Source: an uncultured Hyphomonas sp.
Lineage (GTDB): Bacteria; Pseudomonadota; Alphaproteobacteria; Caulobacterales; Hyphomonadaceae
Assembly (NCBI RefSeq): GCF_963675305.1
Contig: NZ_OY776147.1
Location: forward strand, 2,914,001-2,978,000
Direction of reading: 5' to 3'
DNA: 64,000 bases
The stretch's first letter is position 1, and each line of letters starts with the position of its first letter. Below, piece after piece: positions 8,417-17,591 of the stretch. The notes under the pieces are model-generated. The model was not told the DNA's origin, did not search any database, and saw only the letters and a program-made list of their open reading frames with translations. The position numbers and the translations under genes were made by a program.

Positions 8417-9916
8417 TCAGCCCCCCAGTTCGTCGAGGGCCGCCGCCAGCTCGCGCTCAAGATTGTAATAAGATGCCCGGTCCCAGAAGCGTGGACGGCC
8501 GATACCGGTGCCCCGGTGCTTGCCGATCACGCGGCCATTCTCGTCTTCACCTTCGATCTCGTACTTGAGAACATCCTGAAGCACGATCGTATCGCCTTCC
8601 AGGCCAAGCACTTCAGTCACATTCATGATCCGGCGGGAGCCATCCCGAAGACGGGACGCCTGAACAACAACGTCGATCGAACCGACAATCATTTCCCGGA
8701 TCGTTTTTGCCGGAAGCGAGAAGCCGCCCATCGTGATCATGGATTCAACACGGCTAAGCGCCTCACGCGGACTGTTGGCGTGGAGCGTTCCCATGGACCC
8801 GTCATGGCCCGTGTTCATCGCCTGCAGAAGGTCAAACGCCTCCGGTCCACGCACCTCGCCCACGATGATCCGTTCCGGACGCATACGCAGACAGTTCTTG
8901 ACGAGGTCGCGCATTGAGATTTCACCGGTGCCCTCGATGTTGGGCGGACGGGTTTCCAGACGCACCACGTGTGGCTGCTGGAGCTGAAGTTCGGCGGAGT
9001 CTTCGCAGGTAATGACGCGTTCACCCGGCTCGATGAATCCGGTCAGACAGTTCAGCAGCGTCGTCTTGCCGGAACCCGTACCGCCGGAGATCAGGACATT
9101 ACAACGTGAGTGTCCGATGATCCGTAGCAGTTCGGCCCCCGGCTCGCTGATGGAGCCGAAATTCACAAGGTCCTGAAGGCGCAGCTTGTCCTTCTTGAAC
9201 TTACGAATGGTGAGCGTCGGCCCGTCAATCGCCAGCGGCGGCGCAATGACGTTCACACGAGAGCCGTCGAGAAGACGCGCGTCACAGATCGGAGAGGAAT
9301 CATCGACCCGGCGACCGACCTGGCTCACAATCCGCTGACAGATGTTCATCAGCTGCGCATTGTCGCGGAACCGGATATTTGTCCGCTCGATCTTGCCGTT
9401 GACCTCGATATAGGTCGTGTCGGCACCATTCACCATGATATCGGCGATGTCATCCCGTGCCAGCAGCGGTTCCAGCGGACCGTAGCCGAGTACGTCGTTA
9501 CAGATGTCATCAAGCAGTTGTTCCTGCTCGGACAGGGACATAACGACATTCTTGATCGAGATAATCTCGACCACGATATCGCGGATTTCCTCACGCGCGC
9601 TTTCGGAATCGAGCTGTGCCAGCTGCGACAGGTCGATCGTATCGATCAGCGCATTGAAGATGGTCGTCTTCGTTGCGTAATACTGCTCGGATTGCTGCGA
9701 TACCTGACGGACCTTTTCCGGCTGTGGCTCAGGCGGTGCCGGCGCGGGCGGCGGCGGCGCTTTGGGCGCACCCTTTACCGCGACCGGAGCCGGCGCAGGT
9801 GCCTTTGCCGCAGCCTGCGGACGAGGCGCCGCTGGCGCAGGAGCAGCCTTCGGCGCCGGCGCGGGCGTCGGTGCCGCTGACGGAGTTCCAGAAGGAGAAC
9901 GTTTGCCAAATGCCAT
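8417..9916 (-). CDS. cpaF: Tad/Flp pilus assembly ATPase CpaF (TadA)
   Basis: A 499-residue secretion ATPase powering pilus extension. The first roughly 75 residues are a Pro/Ala-rich linker. The N-terminal subdomain follows, then the Walker A GGTGSGKTT, an acidic ITCEDSAEL box, a Walker B region (ERIIVGEVRGPEAFDLL) and the MGTLHANSP histidine box. Extension and retraction ATPases cannot be told apart by sequence here; the locus has only this one. Confidence 0.94.
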   Translation of the reverse strand: MAFGKRSPSGTPSAAPTPAPAPKAAPAPAAPRPQAAAKAPAPAPVAVKGAPKAPPPPAPAPPEPQPEKVRQVSQQSEQYYATKTTIFNALIDTIDLSQLAQLDSESAREEIRDIVVEIISIKNVVMSLSEQEQLLDDICNDVLGYGPLEPLLARDDIADIMVNGADTTYIEVNGKIERTNIRFRDNAQLMNICQRIVSQVGRRVDDSSPICDARLLDGSRVNVIAPPLAIDGPTLTIRKFKKDKLRLQDLVNFGSISEPGAELLRIIGHSRCNVLISGGTGSGKTTLLNCLTGFIEPGERVITCEDSAELQLQQPHVVRLETRPPNIEGTGEISMRDLVKNCLRMRPERIIVGEVRGPEAFDLLQAMNTGHDGSMGTLHANSPREALSRVESMITMGGFSLPAKTIREMIVGSIDVVVQASRLRDGSRRIMNVTEVLGLEGDTIVLQDVLKYEIEGEDENGRVIGKHRGTGIGRPRFWDRASYYNLERELAAALDELGG

Positions 9917-9940
9917 TCGTCTGTCCCGCTCTGCCTGGCC

Positions 9941-11344
9941 TTATTTGCCCAGCAGTTTCTTGAAGAAGGATTTCTGTTGTCCTGCGACAGTGCGCCCGGT
10001 CAGCAGGGACGCCATATGATCGATTGCCTGGGCGGACCGGGAGGCCCCATCCGTTTCAGAAATCATCTGGCCATTGTTTGCCGCCGTGCCGAACAATTCA
10101 GGCTCGAACGGAAGAATGACTTCCGGCTCGACCCCGATGGCAGCGCCGAAATCCTTGACCGGAATTTCCGGGCGCTTGGGCACACCGGACATGTTGATGA
10201 TCAGCCGCGGCGGGTTGTCGTTCGGACGCGCCGCTTTCAGCTGGTCGATATAGTTCTTGCCGTTGCGCAGCGAAGCGAGATCCGGCTGGCAGACAATGAT
10301 AACCTCATCAGATGCAACCAGCGTTCGCTGGACCCAGCGGCTCCACACATGCGGCAGATCAAGCACAAGGAAGGGCACATTCCGGCGGACCACTTCGATC
10401 ACGGAGAGATAGGACTCGTCCGGAATATCCATGATCTGGCCGATCGATGCCGGGGCCGTGAACAGGGACAGCCGGTCACTGGCCTTGGCCAGCAGGCGTT
10501 CGATCACCGAATCGTCGGCCCGCTCCGGCTGAAGCAGCGCATCGGCGACGGTCTGTGTCGGTTCCTGATTGAAGTCGAGCGCGGTTGTGCCGAAGGACAG
10601 GTCGAGATCGACAAGGGTCGTGTTGACCTTCGTGTTTTCCGCAAGCGCCCAGGCCAGATTGTGAGCAATCGTCGAGGCCCCTACCCCGCCTTTGGCACCT
10701 ACAACGGAAATCTGCTTGCCGACGAAGGGGGCATCCGGATCCGCAAACAGGCCGGAGATCGTCCGCAGGATCTGCAGCGGCTGGAACGGCGGCACGACAT
10801 ATTCGCTGACGCCGCGGGAAACCAGCTGGCGGTAGAGCGCAATATCGTTGATGGCCCCGATGACCATCACCTTCACCGTTTCATCGCAATGCTCGGCCAG
10901 CATATCGATTTCGGAAAGCAGCTGAGCCGACCGCGCCGTGGATTCGATGATCAGCAGATTCGGCGTCGGGTTCTGGCTCATATACTCAATGGCGCCGGCA
11001 ATCCCGCCAGAGTGCGCCTCAATCGTGGCGCGACCCATGCGGCGGTCTCGTTCACAGACTTCCATCAGAAGCCGCGTTTCATCCCGTTCGTAGAAGACCT
11101 GGATGGAAATCGCCGGAAGGACGGAGTCGCCGCCGAGCCCGTCGTCCGGAGCCGTGAATACCGGCTGATCGAACTCGACTTCGCGGGTCGGCGTTTCGAG
11201 ATCCACCATGACAGAGGCCTCTTCAGCCATATCAGCCACAGGTTCCTCTTTGGGAAGTACCAGGTCCGCCATCGGATCATCTGCGAAGACGTCTTCGAAG
11301 TCAGACTCGAAATCGGATTCGTGGAGCGGTTTTTCGCTGGACAT
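9941..11344 (-). CDS. cpaE: Pilus localisation ATPase CpaE (TadZ)
   Basis: A 467-residue MinD/ParA-like protein. It starts with an acidic N-terminal region of about 90 residues and a degenerate receiver-like domain (LLIIESTARSAQLLSEIDMLAEHCDETVKVMVIGA). The ATPase domain follows, with a deviant Walker A (GAKGGVGASTIA) and DLDLSFG. In Caulobacter CpaE places the pilus machine at the pole. It lies between cpaD and cpaF in the operon. Confidence 0.92.
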   Translation of the reverse strand: MSSEKPLHESDFESDFEDVFADDPMADLVLPKEEPVADMAEEASVMVDLETPTREVEFDQPVFTAPDDGLGGDSVLPAISIQVFYERDETRLLMEVCERDRRMGRATIEAHSGGIAGAIEYMSQNPTPNLLIIESTARSAQLLSEIDMLAEHCDETVKVMVIGAINDIALYRQLVSRGVSEYVVPPFQPLQILRTISGLFADPDAPFVGKQISVVGAKGGVGASTIAHNLAWALAENTKVNTTLVDLDLSFGTTALDFNQEPTQTVADALLQPERADDSVIERLLAKASDRLSLFTAPASIGQIMDIPDESYLSVIEVVRRNVPFLVLDLPHVWSRWVQRTLVASDEVIIVCQPDLASLRNGKNYIDQLKAARPNDNPPRLIINMSGVPKRPEIPVKDFGAAIGVEPEVILPFEPELFGTAANNGQMISETDGASRSAQAIDHMASLLTGRTVAGQQKSFFKKLLGK

Positions 11345-11370
11345 GGCTTATCTACCCTTTGTCTTACGCT

Positions 11371-12084
11371 CTAGTTCGCAACGGCCTGAGAGACGGTACC
11401 CGACTCGTCATTCGTACGTTTGGATGCGGTCGTTTCACCCTGACGGAACTTTTCAAGAATAACCGCACGACGGAGCGGATCGCCTTTTTCCAGCGGACGT
11501 GTGCCAAGCAGGTCTGCCGGATCCGCGATCATCGCCGCCATGTTGGACCGGACGGCGCAGCCGAGCGTCGGCAATTCATTGTTCGATGTGACATCCGAGA
11601 AATCGACCTCTGCCAGAGACCGGCATTCAGGCGCGACCGCCTTGTAACTCTGGAAGGCGAGGATCATCGGCTCGGCCACGTCAGATCCGGCGCCGTGACT
11701 GGTGCCGGAAATCTCACTGTACTGAACACCGCGCTCATATGCGATCGCACGCGCTTCAGCGACAGCCGCCACCGCAAGCTGCGGATTGGATGAGGAAGCC
11801 GGCAGCGACATGATCAGCGGGCCATGGCCGTGATCGCGGTAGGCTGCCACGAAGCTGGAAATGCTCGCCTTGTCCGTCAGGCTGAGTTCGGACGCCTCGG
11901 GATGGATCGCGATCTCGAGGAATTCGGTGCTCTTTTCGACGCCGATGGGATTTCGGTCGAGGGCCGTACCCTGCAGGTAGGCCTTCGGAACATTGGTTGG
12001 CGCCGCGCTTGAACAGGCAGCAAGGGTTGCCAGGCAAAGGCCGGCGGCCAGCAACGTCGTGGCAGGTTTCAGGATTCTGGTCAC
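11371..12084 (-). CDS. cpaD: Pilus biogenesis lipoprotein CpaD
   Basis: A 237-residue CpaD-family lipoprotein. The signal peptide ends in a lipobox (LCLATLAACS). The middle contains LTDKASISSFVAAYRDHGHGPLIMSLPASS, resembling an OmpA-like region, then LGCAVRSNMAAMIADPADLLGTRPLEKGDPLRR, the conserved family C-terminal block. It likely assists the CpaC secretin and follows cpaC by 11 bases. Confidence 0.9.
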   Translation of the reverse strand: MTRILKPATTLLAAGLCLATLAACSSAAPTNVPKAYLQGTALDRNPIGVEKSTEFLEIAIHPEASELSLTDKASISSFVAAYRDHGHGPLIMSLPASSSNPQLAVAAVAEARAIAYERGVQYSEISGTSHGAGSDVAEPMILAFQSYKAVAPECRSLAEVDFSDVTSNNELPTLGCAVRSNMAAMIADPADLLGTRPLEKGDPLRRAVILEKFRQGETTASKRTNDESGTVSQAVAN

Positions 12085-12095
12085 CTTCTGGTCCC

Positions 12096-13736
12096 CTATT
12101 CCTCAATAAAGCCCACAGGGGCACGATAATCTGACGCCGAAACGGGCGCCCCGTCGCGGCCATATTGTTCGTTCAGCTTGCCGAAGAAGATCGTCTTGGC
12201 ATCCGATGCGTTGGCAAAGCCGTCCGCCGGTGTGCGGAGCATGTTCTTCTGCGTCGGGTCGACGAGGTAAGGCGTAATGATCACGACCAATTCCGTCTCC
12301 TCATTGAGGAAGTCGCGCGACTGGAACAGCGCCCCCAGAATCGGAAGCTTGTTGAGCCCTGGCAGCTGGTCCAGTGACTGACGTGTACGGGTCTGTATGA
12401 GGCCAGCCAGCATCATTGAGCCACCGCTCGGCAATTCGACCGTGCTTTCCGCGCGCCGGACAGACAGCGCCGGGATCGTCAGTGTCTGGGCGGTGATCAC
12501 ATTGCCCTTGTCATCAACCCCCGCAACTGACTGCCCCTGGAAAGAGCCCTGGTTGGTCAGCTCGGAGACCTCTGTCGAAACCTTCAGGGAGATACGACCT
12601 TCCGACAACACAACTGGCGTAAAGCCAAGGCCGACACCGTAGGGTTTGAACTCGATCGTGATGCGGCCATTATTGTCCTGACCGACAGGAACTGGAAATT
12701 CACCGCCGGCAAGGAACTTCGCCGACTCGCCTGAAACCGCCGAGATATTCGGTTCGGCCAGAGTGCGGACGATGCCAATACGCTCAAGCGCGTCGATCGC
12801 CGCGCCGGCAGAGGACTGGAAGCGGCCATCATTATAGTTGGTGTAGCCAACGTCACCGGACAGTCCACCAAGCCGGTTTCCTGCCACATTGTACCCGTTC
12901 GCGCTGCTGAAGCCGACACTCCGGCTGAAAGGAAGGTCGGGCTGCACCTGCTGAACGGCCGTGCCCTGATTGGTAGTATTGTAGCCCGCGCCGGGAATAA
13001 CCTGAATAGTGCCGTCGGCGAGAACACGCGTCGTATCCTCTTCGAAGAAGAGCGGAAACCCGTTCTGGAAAACCTGCTGAAGCGACTGGCTTGCCAAGTC
13101 GCCGAAATTGGTTGCGCCCGACAGGTTGATGCCAAGCTGTTTGATGACGGAACGCTGCATCTCGACAATGCGCACTTCCAGCATCACCTGGTCTTTTGCG
13201 GCAATGTCGATCATGTTGACGATCTTGGTCTGGTCGTTTGCGTTCAGATAGGCCTCGACAAGGCGCTGGACAGCATCTGCCTCCGAGAGGCTGTCGGTCG
13301 TCCCGGTAATGACGACATTTCCATTCAGGCCTTCGACCTTGACCCTCGCACCCGGCACGTGACGGGAGATCATGTCTTCTATGCTGGTCATGTCCATCTC
13401 GACATTGATTTCGAGATTGAGGATCTGATTGCCGGAGCGGTCAAAGACGAATGCGTTGGTCTGACCGTATTTCATGCCGCGGAAGATGATGCGCTGAGAT
13501 GTCTGCACGACAGCGTCGGCGATCTCTGGATTGGTGATTACCACATCCGCTGCGGGTGCCCCAAGATCGACAATGGTCGACTTGTTCAGTCCGAGCGTGA
13601 CCTGCTTGCTGAAAGCAGACTCGCCTGGCTGGGTGATTTGTGTATCGAGCCCGCTCGGCGCGGCAACGGCGGCCGGTACTGCCAGCAGCGGCAGAACAAG
13701 CAAAGCTGTCAGTCTGGTTGTCAGGAAGGCCTTCAT
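12096..13736 (-). CDS. cpaC: Tad pilus outer-membrane secretin CpaC (RcpA)
   Basis: A 546-residue secretin with a signal peptide. An N-terminal pilus-formation domain (KSTIVDLGAPAADVVITNPEIADAVVQ) is followed by a BON-like domain (GNVVITGTTDSLSEADAVQRLVEAY). The C-terminal secretin domain has GGEFPVPVGQ, VPALSVRR-like and LPGLNKLPILGALFQSRDFLNEETELVVIITP motifs. It forms the outer-membrane gate for the Flp pilus and is two bases from cpaB. Confidence 0.94.
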   Translation of the reverse strand: MKAFLTTRLTALLVLPLLAVPAAVAAPSGLDTQITQPGESAFSKQVTLGLNKSTIVDLGAPAADVVITNPEIADAVVQTSQRIIFRGMKYGQTNAFVFDRSGNQILNLEINVEMDMTSIEDMISRHVPGARVKVEGLNGNVVITGTTDSLSEADAVQRLVEAYLNANDQTKIVNMIDIAAKDQVMLEVRIVEMQRSVIKQLGINLSGATNFGDLASQSLQQVFQNGFPLFFEEDTTRVLADGTIQVIPGAGYNTTNQGTAVQQVQPDLPFSRSVGFSSANGYNVAGNRLGGLSGDVGYTNYNDGRFQSSAGAAIDALERIGIVRTLAEPNISAVSGESAKFLAGGEFPVPVGQDNNGRITIEFKPYGVGLGFTPVVLSEGRISLKVSTEVSELTNQGSFQGQSVAGVDDKGNVITAQTLTIPALSVRRAESTVELPSGGSMMLAGLIQTRTRQSLDQLPGLNKLPILGALFQSRDFLNEETELVVIITPYLVDPTQKNMLRTPADGFANASDAKTIFFGKLNEQYGRDGAPVSASDYRAPVGFIEE

Positions 13737-13738
13737 AC

Positions 13739-14575
13739 TCAGCTACCCCCGAGGCCGGCAGTTGCCCGGCCATTCCGATAGATTGTGACACCATTGCCCG
13801 GAGAGTTTCCGCCTCTCAGGAGATCCGTCCGAGCGCCGCGCGAACCGGTATCACCAGCATCCGACCAGGGCCGGAGAGACAGCGAAAGCGTGCCGAGCCG
13901 CTGCGAATGGGCGATCAGTTCCGCTTCCGCCGGCGTCACTTCCAAGGTGGCCGTGTTACCGATCTGGGAGGCTGATTCGGAATCGCCCTGGTAAAAGACC
14001 TGGTCGATCGCCAGCACTCTGACATTTTTGAGGATGGTTTCCGTTATCGGCCGATCGATTATGGCTTCCGCCATCGCAACCTGTGCCTGATAGGTCAGGA
14101 TCACATCCACCCGGTCATCCGGCAGGATAAACCCGCCTGAGGCTGACTCGGTCGAAATCTCCACGGAAATGGCTCGCATGCCAGGCTTAAGGAGCGCCGC
14201 CATGAAGCCTGTCTCCCCTTTCATTACCAGTTTCTGCGGAAGAATGGGTTCTTCCGCATAGATCGGGATGCGAACCACGCTGCCGGACAGCTCATTGATT
14301 GCGTCAGCGTCGTTCTCTTCGGTTTTGTAACCGGAAACGACGTTGTTTTCCGGCCAGGCTGCCCATTGAAAGTCATCTGGCGACAGAAGGTCCCCGACCA
14401 GAAGGTCGCGCTTGGCAACAAGGACATGCGTCTCGGACACTTCCCGTTCCCGCACGATGGGCTGTTCTGTCGCGGTTTGCGGCTGCATCAGCCCCCGCAC
14501 AAGAAACGCTGCTGCGATCGCTGCAACAGCCGCGCCAATCAGGATAATAAGACGCATCGGAGACATGGAGTGCAA
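13739..14575 (-). CDS. cpaB: Flp pilus assembly protein CpaB (RcpC)
   Basis: A 278-residue protein with one N-terminal membrane anchor (LIILIGAAVAAIAAAFLVRGLM) and a SAF-type domain (THVLVAKRDLLVGDLLSPDDF, then MRAISVEISTESASGGFILPDDRVDVILTY). Family members modulate secretin or pilin assembly in the periplasm. It follows the cpaA gene by 90 bases and is tightly joined to cpaC. Confidence 0.9.
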   Translation of the reverse strand: MHSMSPMRLIILIGAAVAAIAAAFLVRGLMQPQTATEQPIVREREVSETHVLVAKRDLLVGDLLSPDDFQWAAWPENNVVSGYKTEENDADAINELSGSVVRIPIYAEEPILPQKLVMKGETGFMAALLKPGMRAISVEISTESASGGFILPDDRVDVILTYQAQVAMAEAIIDRPITETILKNVRVLAIDQVFYQGDSESASQIGNTATLEVTPAEAELIAHSQRLGTLSLSLRPWSDAGDTGSRGARTDLLRGGNSPGNGVTIYRNGRATAGLGGS

Positions 14576-14665
14576 CTCCCTTTAATTACGATACACGGGG
14601 ACACTCGCCTGCCGGCTTCTATCCCCATCCACGTGCCAGATTCCCACAGCACGCCTAAAGCAACG

Positions 14666-15181
14666 TTAACCGATTATCCCGGTCGCCCTTAAGGTTTCGG
14701 AAAGGATTGGAGAGCTCGCACTCGCCACAAAGGCGCCTGCGGCAATCGCCACGCCGTAAGGGACCCCGGCTTTTTCCTCAAATGGTGCCCGGATCGGCCC
14801 CGGCACGACAGCGGCCGGCACCGTATTGCGAACCAGGACGATGAGCAGCGCGCACGCGCCGCCGACAAGCGCCATCGTGAAAACAAATTCGAGTGAGGCG
14901 GAGGGACCGATCCAGAGCATGACTGCCGGGATCATTTTCGCATCCCCTCCCCCGAATACACGGAACGCAAAGAGGCCGAAGCCAATGACAAACGCCGCCA
15001 GTCCAGCAAGGACGTGACCGAAAAGAATTTCAATGGGCAGGCCGGAGAAGGCAGCTGCCGGTACGAACAGAGCGGCAATCGTCAGGTTAAGCCAGTTGGG
15101 AATCGTCAGGCTGTTCACGTCGTGAAGCGCCGCGAAAAGACACAAGGCCAGAAACAGGCCGCCAAGGATGATCAGAATCAT
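14666..15181 (-). CDS. cpaA: Prepilin peptidase CpaA (A24A, TadV)
   Basis: A 171-residue polytopic aspartyl protease that cleaves the Flp leader. The conserved aspartates are in LHDVNSLTIPNWLN (near residue 22) and in FGGGDAKMIPA. The frame is open to 15406, but the ATG at 15181 starts directly on the first membrane helix, as in the family, and the longer leader runs through the flp terminator. It lies 146 bases after flp with that terminator between. Confidence 0.9.
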   Translation of the reverse strand: MILIILGGLFLALCLFAALHDVNSLTIPNWLNLTIAALFVPAAAFSGLPIEILFGHVLAGLAAFVIGFGLFAFRVFGGGDAKMIPAVMLWIGPSASLEFVFTMALVGGACALLIVLVRNTVPAAVVPGPIRAPFEEKAGVPYGVAIAAGAFVASASSPILSETLRATGIIG

Positions 15182-15270
15182 GTCCGCATTCCCCAAATCA
15201 CAGGACTGCGCCGGACCCTGACCGGTAATTCCTAACGAATGCTGAGGACCCCTTCCAAAGGACCTGGCAA

Positions 15271-15302
15271 AGAAAAAGGCCGCCAGGTTTCCCTGACGGC
15301 CT
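15271..15302 (-). terminator. Intrinsic terminator after flp
   Basis: On the minus strand a stem of AGGCCGTCAGG against CCTGGCGGCCT (one internal mismatch) with a GAAA-type loop is followed by TTTTTCTTT. It lies 25 bases after the flp stop and before cpaA. This fits high pilin transcription with partial read-through into the pilus operon. Confidence 0.9.
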
Positions 15303-15326
15303 CTTCTTGGTACCTGAGAGGGCCTA

Positions 15327-15482
15327 TTAGGCCATTTCAGCAGCAACCTTGTTGAAGGTCGCCGAAGCGTTGGAGCCAAGAGCGGTGACACCACCGATGA
15401 TAGCAACAGCGATCAGAGCGGCGATCAGACCGTACTCGATAGCTGTGGCACCCGACTCGTCTTTCAGAAAACGTGCAAACAT
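15327..15482 (-). CDS. flp: Flp/PilA-type major pilin
   Basis: A 51-residue prepilin starting MFARFLKDESG. The prepilin cleavage point follows G11, leaving ATAIEYGLIAAL with the invariant glutamate at mature position 5 and tyrosine at 6, then one hydrophobic helix. A G/A/S-rich region and a short polar tail follow. It is first in the minus-strand pilus operon and closed by its own terminator. The length and motif are typical of alphaproteobacterial Flp pilins. Confidence 0.95.
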   Translation of the reverse strand: MFARFLKDESGATAIEYGLIAALIAVAIIGGVTALGSNASATFNKVAAEMA

Positions 15483-15774
15483 TGGAAACTCCCATCATGC
15501 ATTTGTTAGCGCCCCGGTTCTCATTTGTGTGCCGGAACAGTTCGAACTCTACGCGATTATTGTTCACATCGAGTTGAGAGAAACAGAAATTCCATGAAGG
15601 GGTTACAGGGATTTGTTTACTACCTGAATCCGGATGCGGACAGGTTTGGCCCCTGCGGCCATGTGTAGATTCCTTATATACATCGCGCGCGAAAATATCG
15701 AGCCTTTTCTCGGTTAGCACTCGTGAAACTTTCTTCAGACAAATTGCGTCAAATAATTTCTGGAGTGACCGGAC

Positions 15775-16218
15775 ATGAGAAATTCCGCACGGATTTGTGC
15801 CTTTGGCGTGGCTGCCTGCCTGATGGTCCTGCCGGCAATCGCTGAACCGCTGACGGTCGAGGCCAATAAAACTGTCCCGCTCAAACTGAAGGGCACCGCT
15901 GCGAGCGTTGTCCTGGGTAACCGGAACATTGCCGACGTCGCTGTTCACGATGAGCACATGATCTTCATCACCGGCAAATCCTTCGGCACGACCAATCTGA
16001 TGATTTTCGACCGTGCCGGAAACCAGCTCCTGAACAAGGAAGTGGTTGTGACGGTCAACTCGTCCAATCTTGTGACGGTGAACCGCAGCGGAGCGAACTA
16101 TACGTATGACTGCGCCCCTGCATGCCGGTCGGTCGTCAGCCCTGGTGATGACCCCCAGTACTTCAATGATCTGGTGCAACAGCAGCGGGGCATGCAGGCG
16201 CTCACAGACGCAGACTGA
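15775..16218 (+). CDS. Periplasmic pilus-formation N-domain protein (secretin N-domain only)
   Basis: A 147-residue exported protein. A signal peptide ends near residue 23, followed by a domain matching the N-terminal region of CpaC (LTVEANKTVPLKLKGTAASVVLGNRNIADVAVHDEHMIFITGKSFGTTNLMIFDRAGNQLL). It has no secretin barrel. The tail has two cysteines (CAPAC) that may form a disulphide. GGAG precedes the ATG. It is divergent from flp over a 292-base gap and probably acts as an accessory to the CpaC gate. Confidence 0.75.
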   Translation: MRNSARICAFGVAACLMVLPAIAEPLTVEANKTVPLKLKGTAASVVLGNRNIADVAVHDEHMIFITGKSFGTTNLMIFDRAGNQLLNKEVVVTVNSSNLVTVNRSGANYTYDCAPACRSVVSPGDDPQYFNDLVQQQRGMQALTDAD

Positions 16219-16345
16219 CGCCCCCTACCGGGTTGGGTCAGAACTCATGACCTAAATTCGATCAAATTTACCCAATTCCGGAAACGGGCGGCAAACCCAA
16301 GTCTGATAGTCGTGAGGCTGAGCGACTCTGATAGAGGGGTTTGGG

Positions 16346-16906
16346 ATGCGATCGCCAACCGCAGGAATTTTGACATCCAGACTGCAGCGCAAGCTTGCAG
16401 AATGGGCCAACGAGAATCGCGGCCAGACTGCGGTGGAGTTTGCGCTGATCGCGGCGCCCTTCTTCTTCATTATTTTCGGGCTGATGGAAATCTGCCTGAT
16501 CTTCATCATGTCGACCGTGCTGGAACACGCCGTTTCGGATTCCTCACGGGAGATCCGCACCGGCCAGGCGCAGGAAGCCGGATTTTCCCGGGTCGAGTTC
16601 CGCAACTCCGTCTGTGACAAGATGTTCGGCCTGATGGGGTGCGATTCCAACCTGCATATCGATGTGAAACGCCTCAGCAATTTCGGGTCGGCCGAACTCG
16701 GTTCCCCGCTCGATGCCGACGGAAACTTCGATGACAGCAGCTTCGACTTCCAGCCCGGCGGCTCCAACGACATCATTGCCGTCCGCGTCTTTTACGAATG
16801 GAGCCTGGTGACCCCGATCATGTCCGCACCACTGGCGAATATGGCCAATGGCAAACACATGATTCAGGCCAGCACCGTCTTCCGCAATGAGCCGTTCGGA
16901 GACTGA
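16346..16906 (+). CDS. TadE-like pseudopilin
   Basis: A 186-residue protein. A short basic N-terminus leads to the TadE motif GQTAVEFALIAAPFFFIIFGLMEI, with a conserved Glu followed by a hydrophobic helix. The rest is an extracytoplasmic domain with two cysteines (CDKMFGLMGC). GAGGGG lies upstream of the ATG. It is processed by the prepilin peptidase in known systems. Three bases separate it from the next TadE-like gene. Whether it is TadE, TadF or TadG cannot be decided by eye. Confidence 0.85.
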   Translation: MRSPTAGILTSRLQRKLAEWANENRGQTAVEFALIAAPFFFIIFGLMEICLIFIMSTVLEHAVSDSSREIRTGQAQEAGFSRVEFRNSVCDKMFGLMGCDSNLHIDVKRLSNFGSAELGSPLDADGNFDDSSFDFQPGGSNDIIAVRVFYEWSLVTPIMSAPLANMANGKHMIQASTVFRNEPFGD

Positions 16907-16909
16907 TCC

Positions 16910-17521
16910 ATGCCCAGACAAAATCTTCTCTCCCGCCTCAATCCCCGTCTCAAATGGCGTGGTATCCGCGGCTTGCGGTATAACGAGCAAGGCATTTCCG
17001 CTGTTGAATTTGCCCTGATCGCACCGCTTCTGATCATTCTTTACCTCGGTGCCATCGAACTCAGCCTGCTGATGGAAGTAGATCGCCGGGTCACCCAGAC
17101 CAGCGCCAGCCTGGGCGACCTCACTGCGCGTCTGTCCACAGTGACGGATTCCGACATGGCGGAAATGTTCGCGGCGGCCAAAGTCCTTATGTATCCTTAC
17201 GAAGCCGACTCGGCTGAGATGCGCATCACCAGCATTGTCGACACCGGTGACGGCAATCCCAAAGTGGCCTGGTCGGATGCCCACAACATGACGCCGTACA
17301 GCAAAGGCACGACGGTGACGCTGCCAGACGGTATCATGCCCTCCCCCGGCTCCATTATCATGGCTGAAGTCAGCTATGAGTATCAGAGCGAGTTCGGCTA
17401 CATCGTTTCGACGTCGAAAACGATCAGTGACAAATTCTACCTGCGGCCCCGGCGCGTGTCCGAAATTGCACGTGTGTCGACGGCAGGCTCAGGTTCCAAC
17501 CCCTTCGGCCCCACCAGCTGA
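16910..17521 (+). CDS. TadE/TadG-like pseudopilin
   Basis: A 203-residue protein with a basic N-terminus, the motif GISAVEFALIAPLLIILYLGAIEL and a periplasmic domain of about 150 residues. It follows its paralogue by three bases and is closed by an intrinsic terminator. It is probably a minor component of the Flp pilus and, like its neighbour, depends on the distant CpaA peptidase. Confidence 0.85.
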   Translation: MPRQNLLSRLNPRLKWRGIRGLRYNEQGISAVEFALIAPLLIILYLGAIELSLLMEVDRRVTQTSASLGDLTARLSTVTDSDMAEMFAAAKVLMYPYEADSAEMRITSIVDTGDGNPKVAWSDAHNMTPYSKGTTVTLPDGIMPSPGSIIMAEVSYEYQSEFGYIVSTSKTISDKFYLRPRRVSEIARVSTAGSGSNPFGPTS

Positions 17522-17550
17522 TCCTACTCCTCTCCCAGGAGCATTTACCG

Positions 17551-17584
17551 GAAGGCCGGCCTCTCAGGAGGCTGGCCTTCTTTG
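17551..17584 (+). terminator. Intrinsic terminator after TadE-like genes
   Basis: Stem GAAGGCCGGCCTC pairs with GAGGCTGGCCTTC around a TCAG loop and runs into TTT. It lies 30 bases after the pseudopilin stop. The reverse strand lacks a T-run. Confidence 0.88.
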
Positions 17585-17591
17585 CATTCAG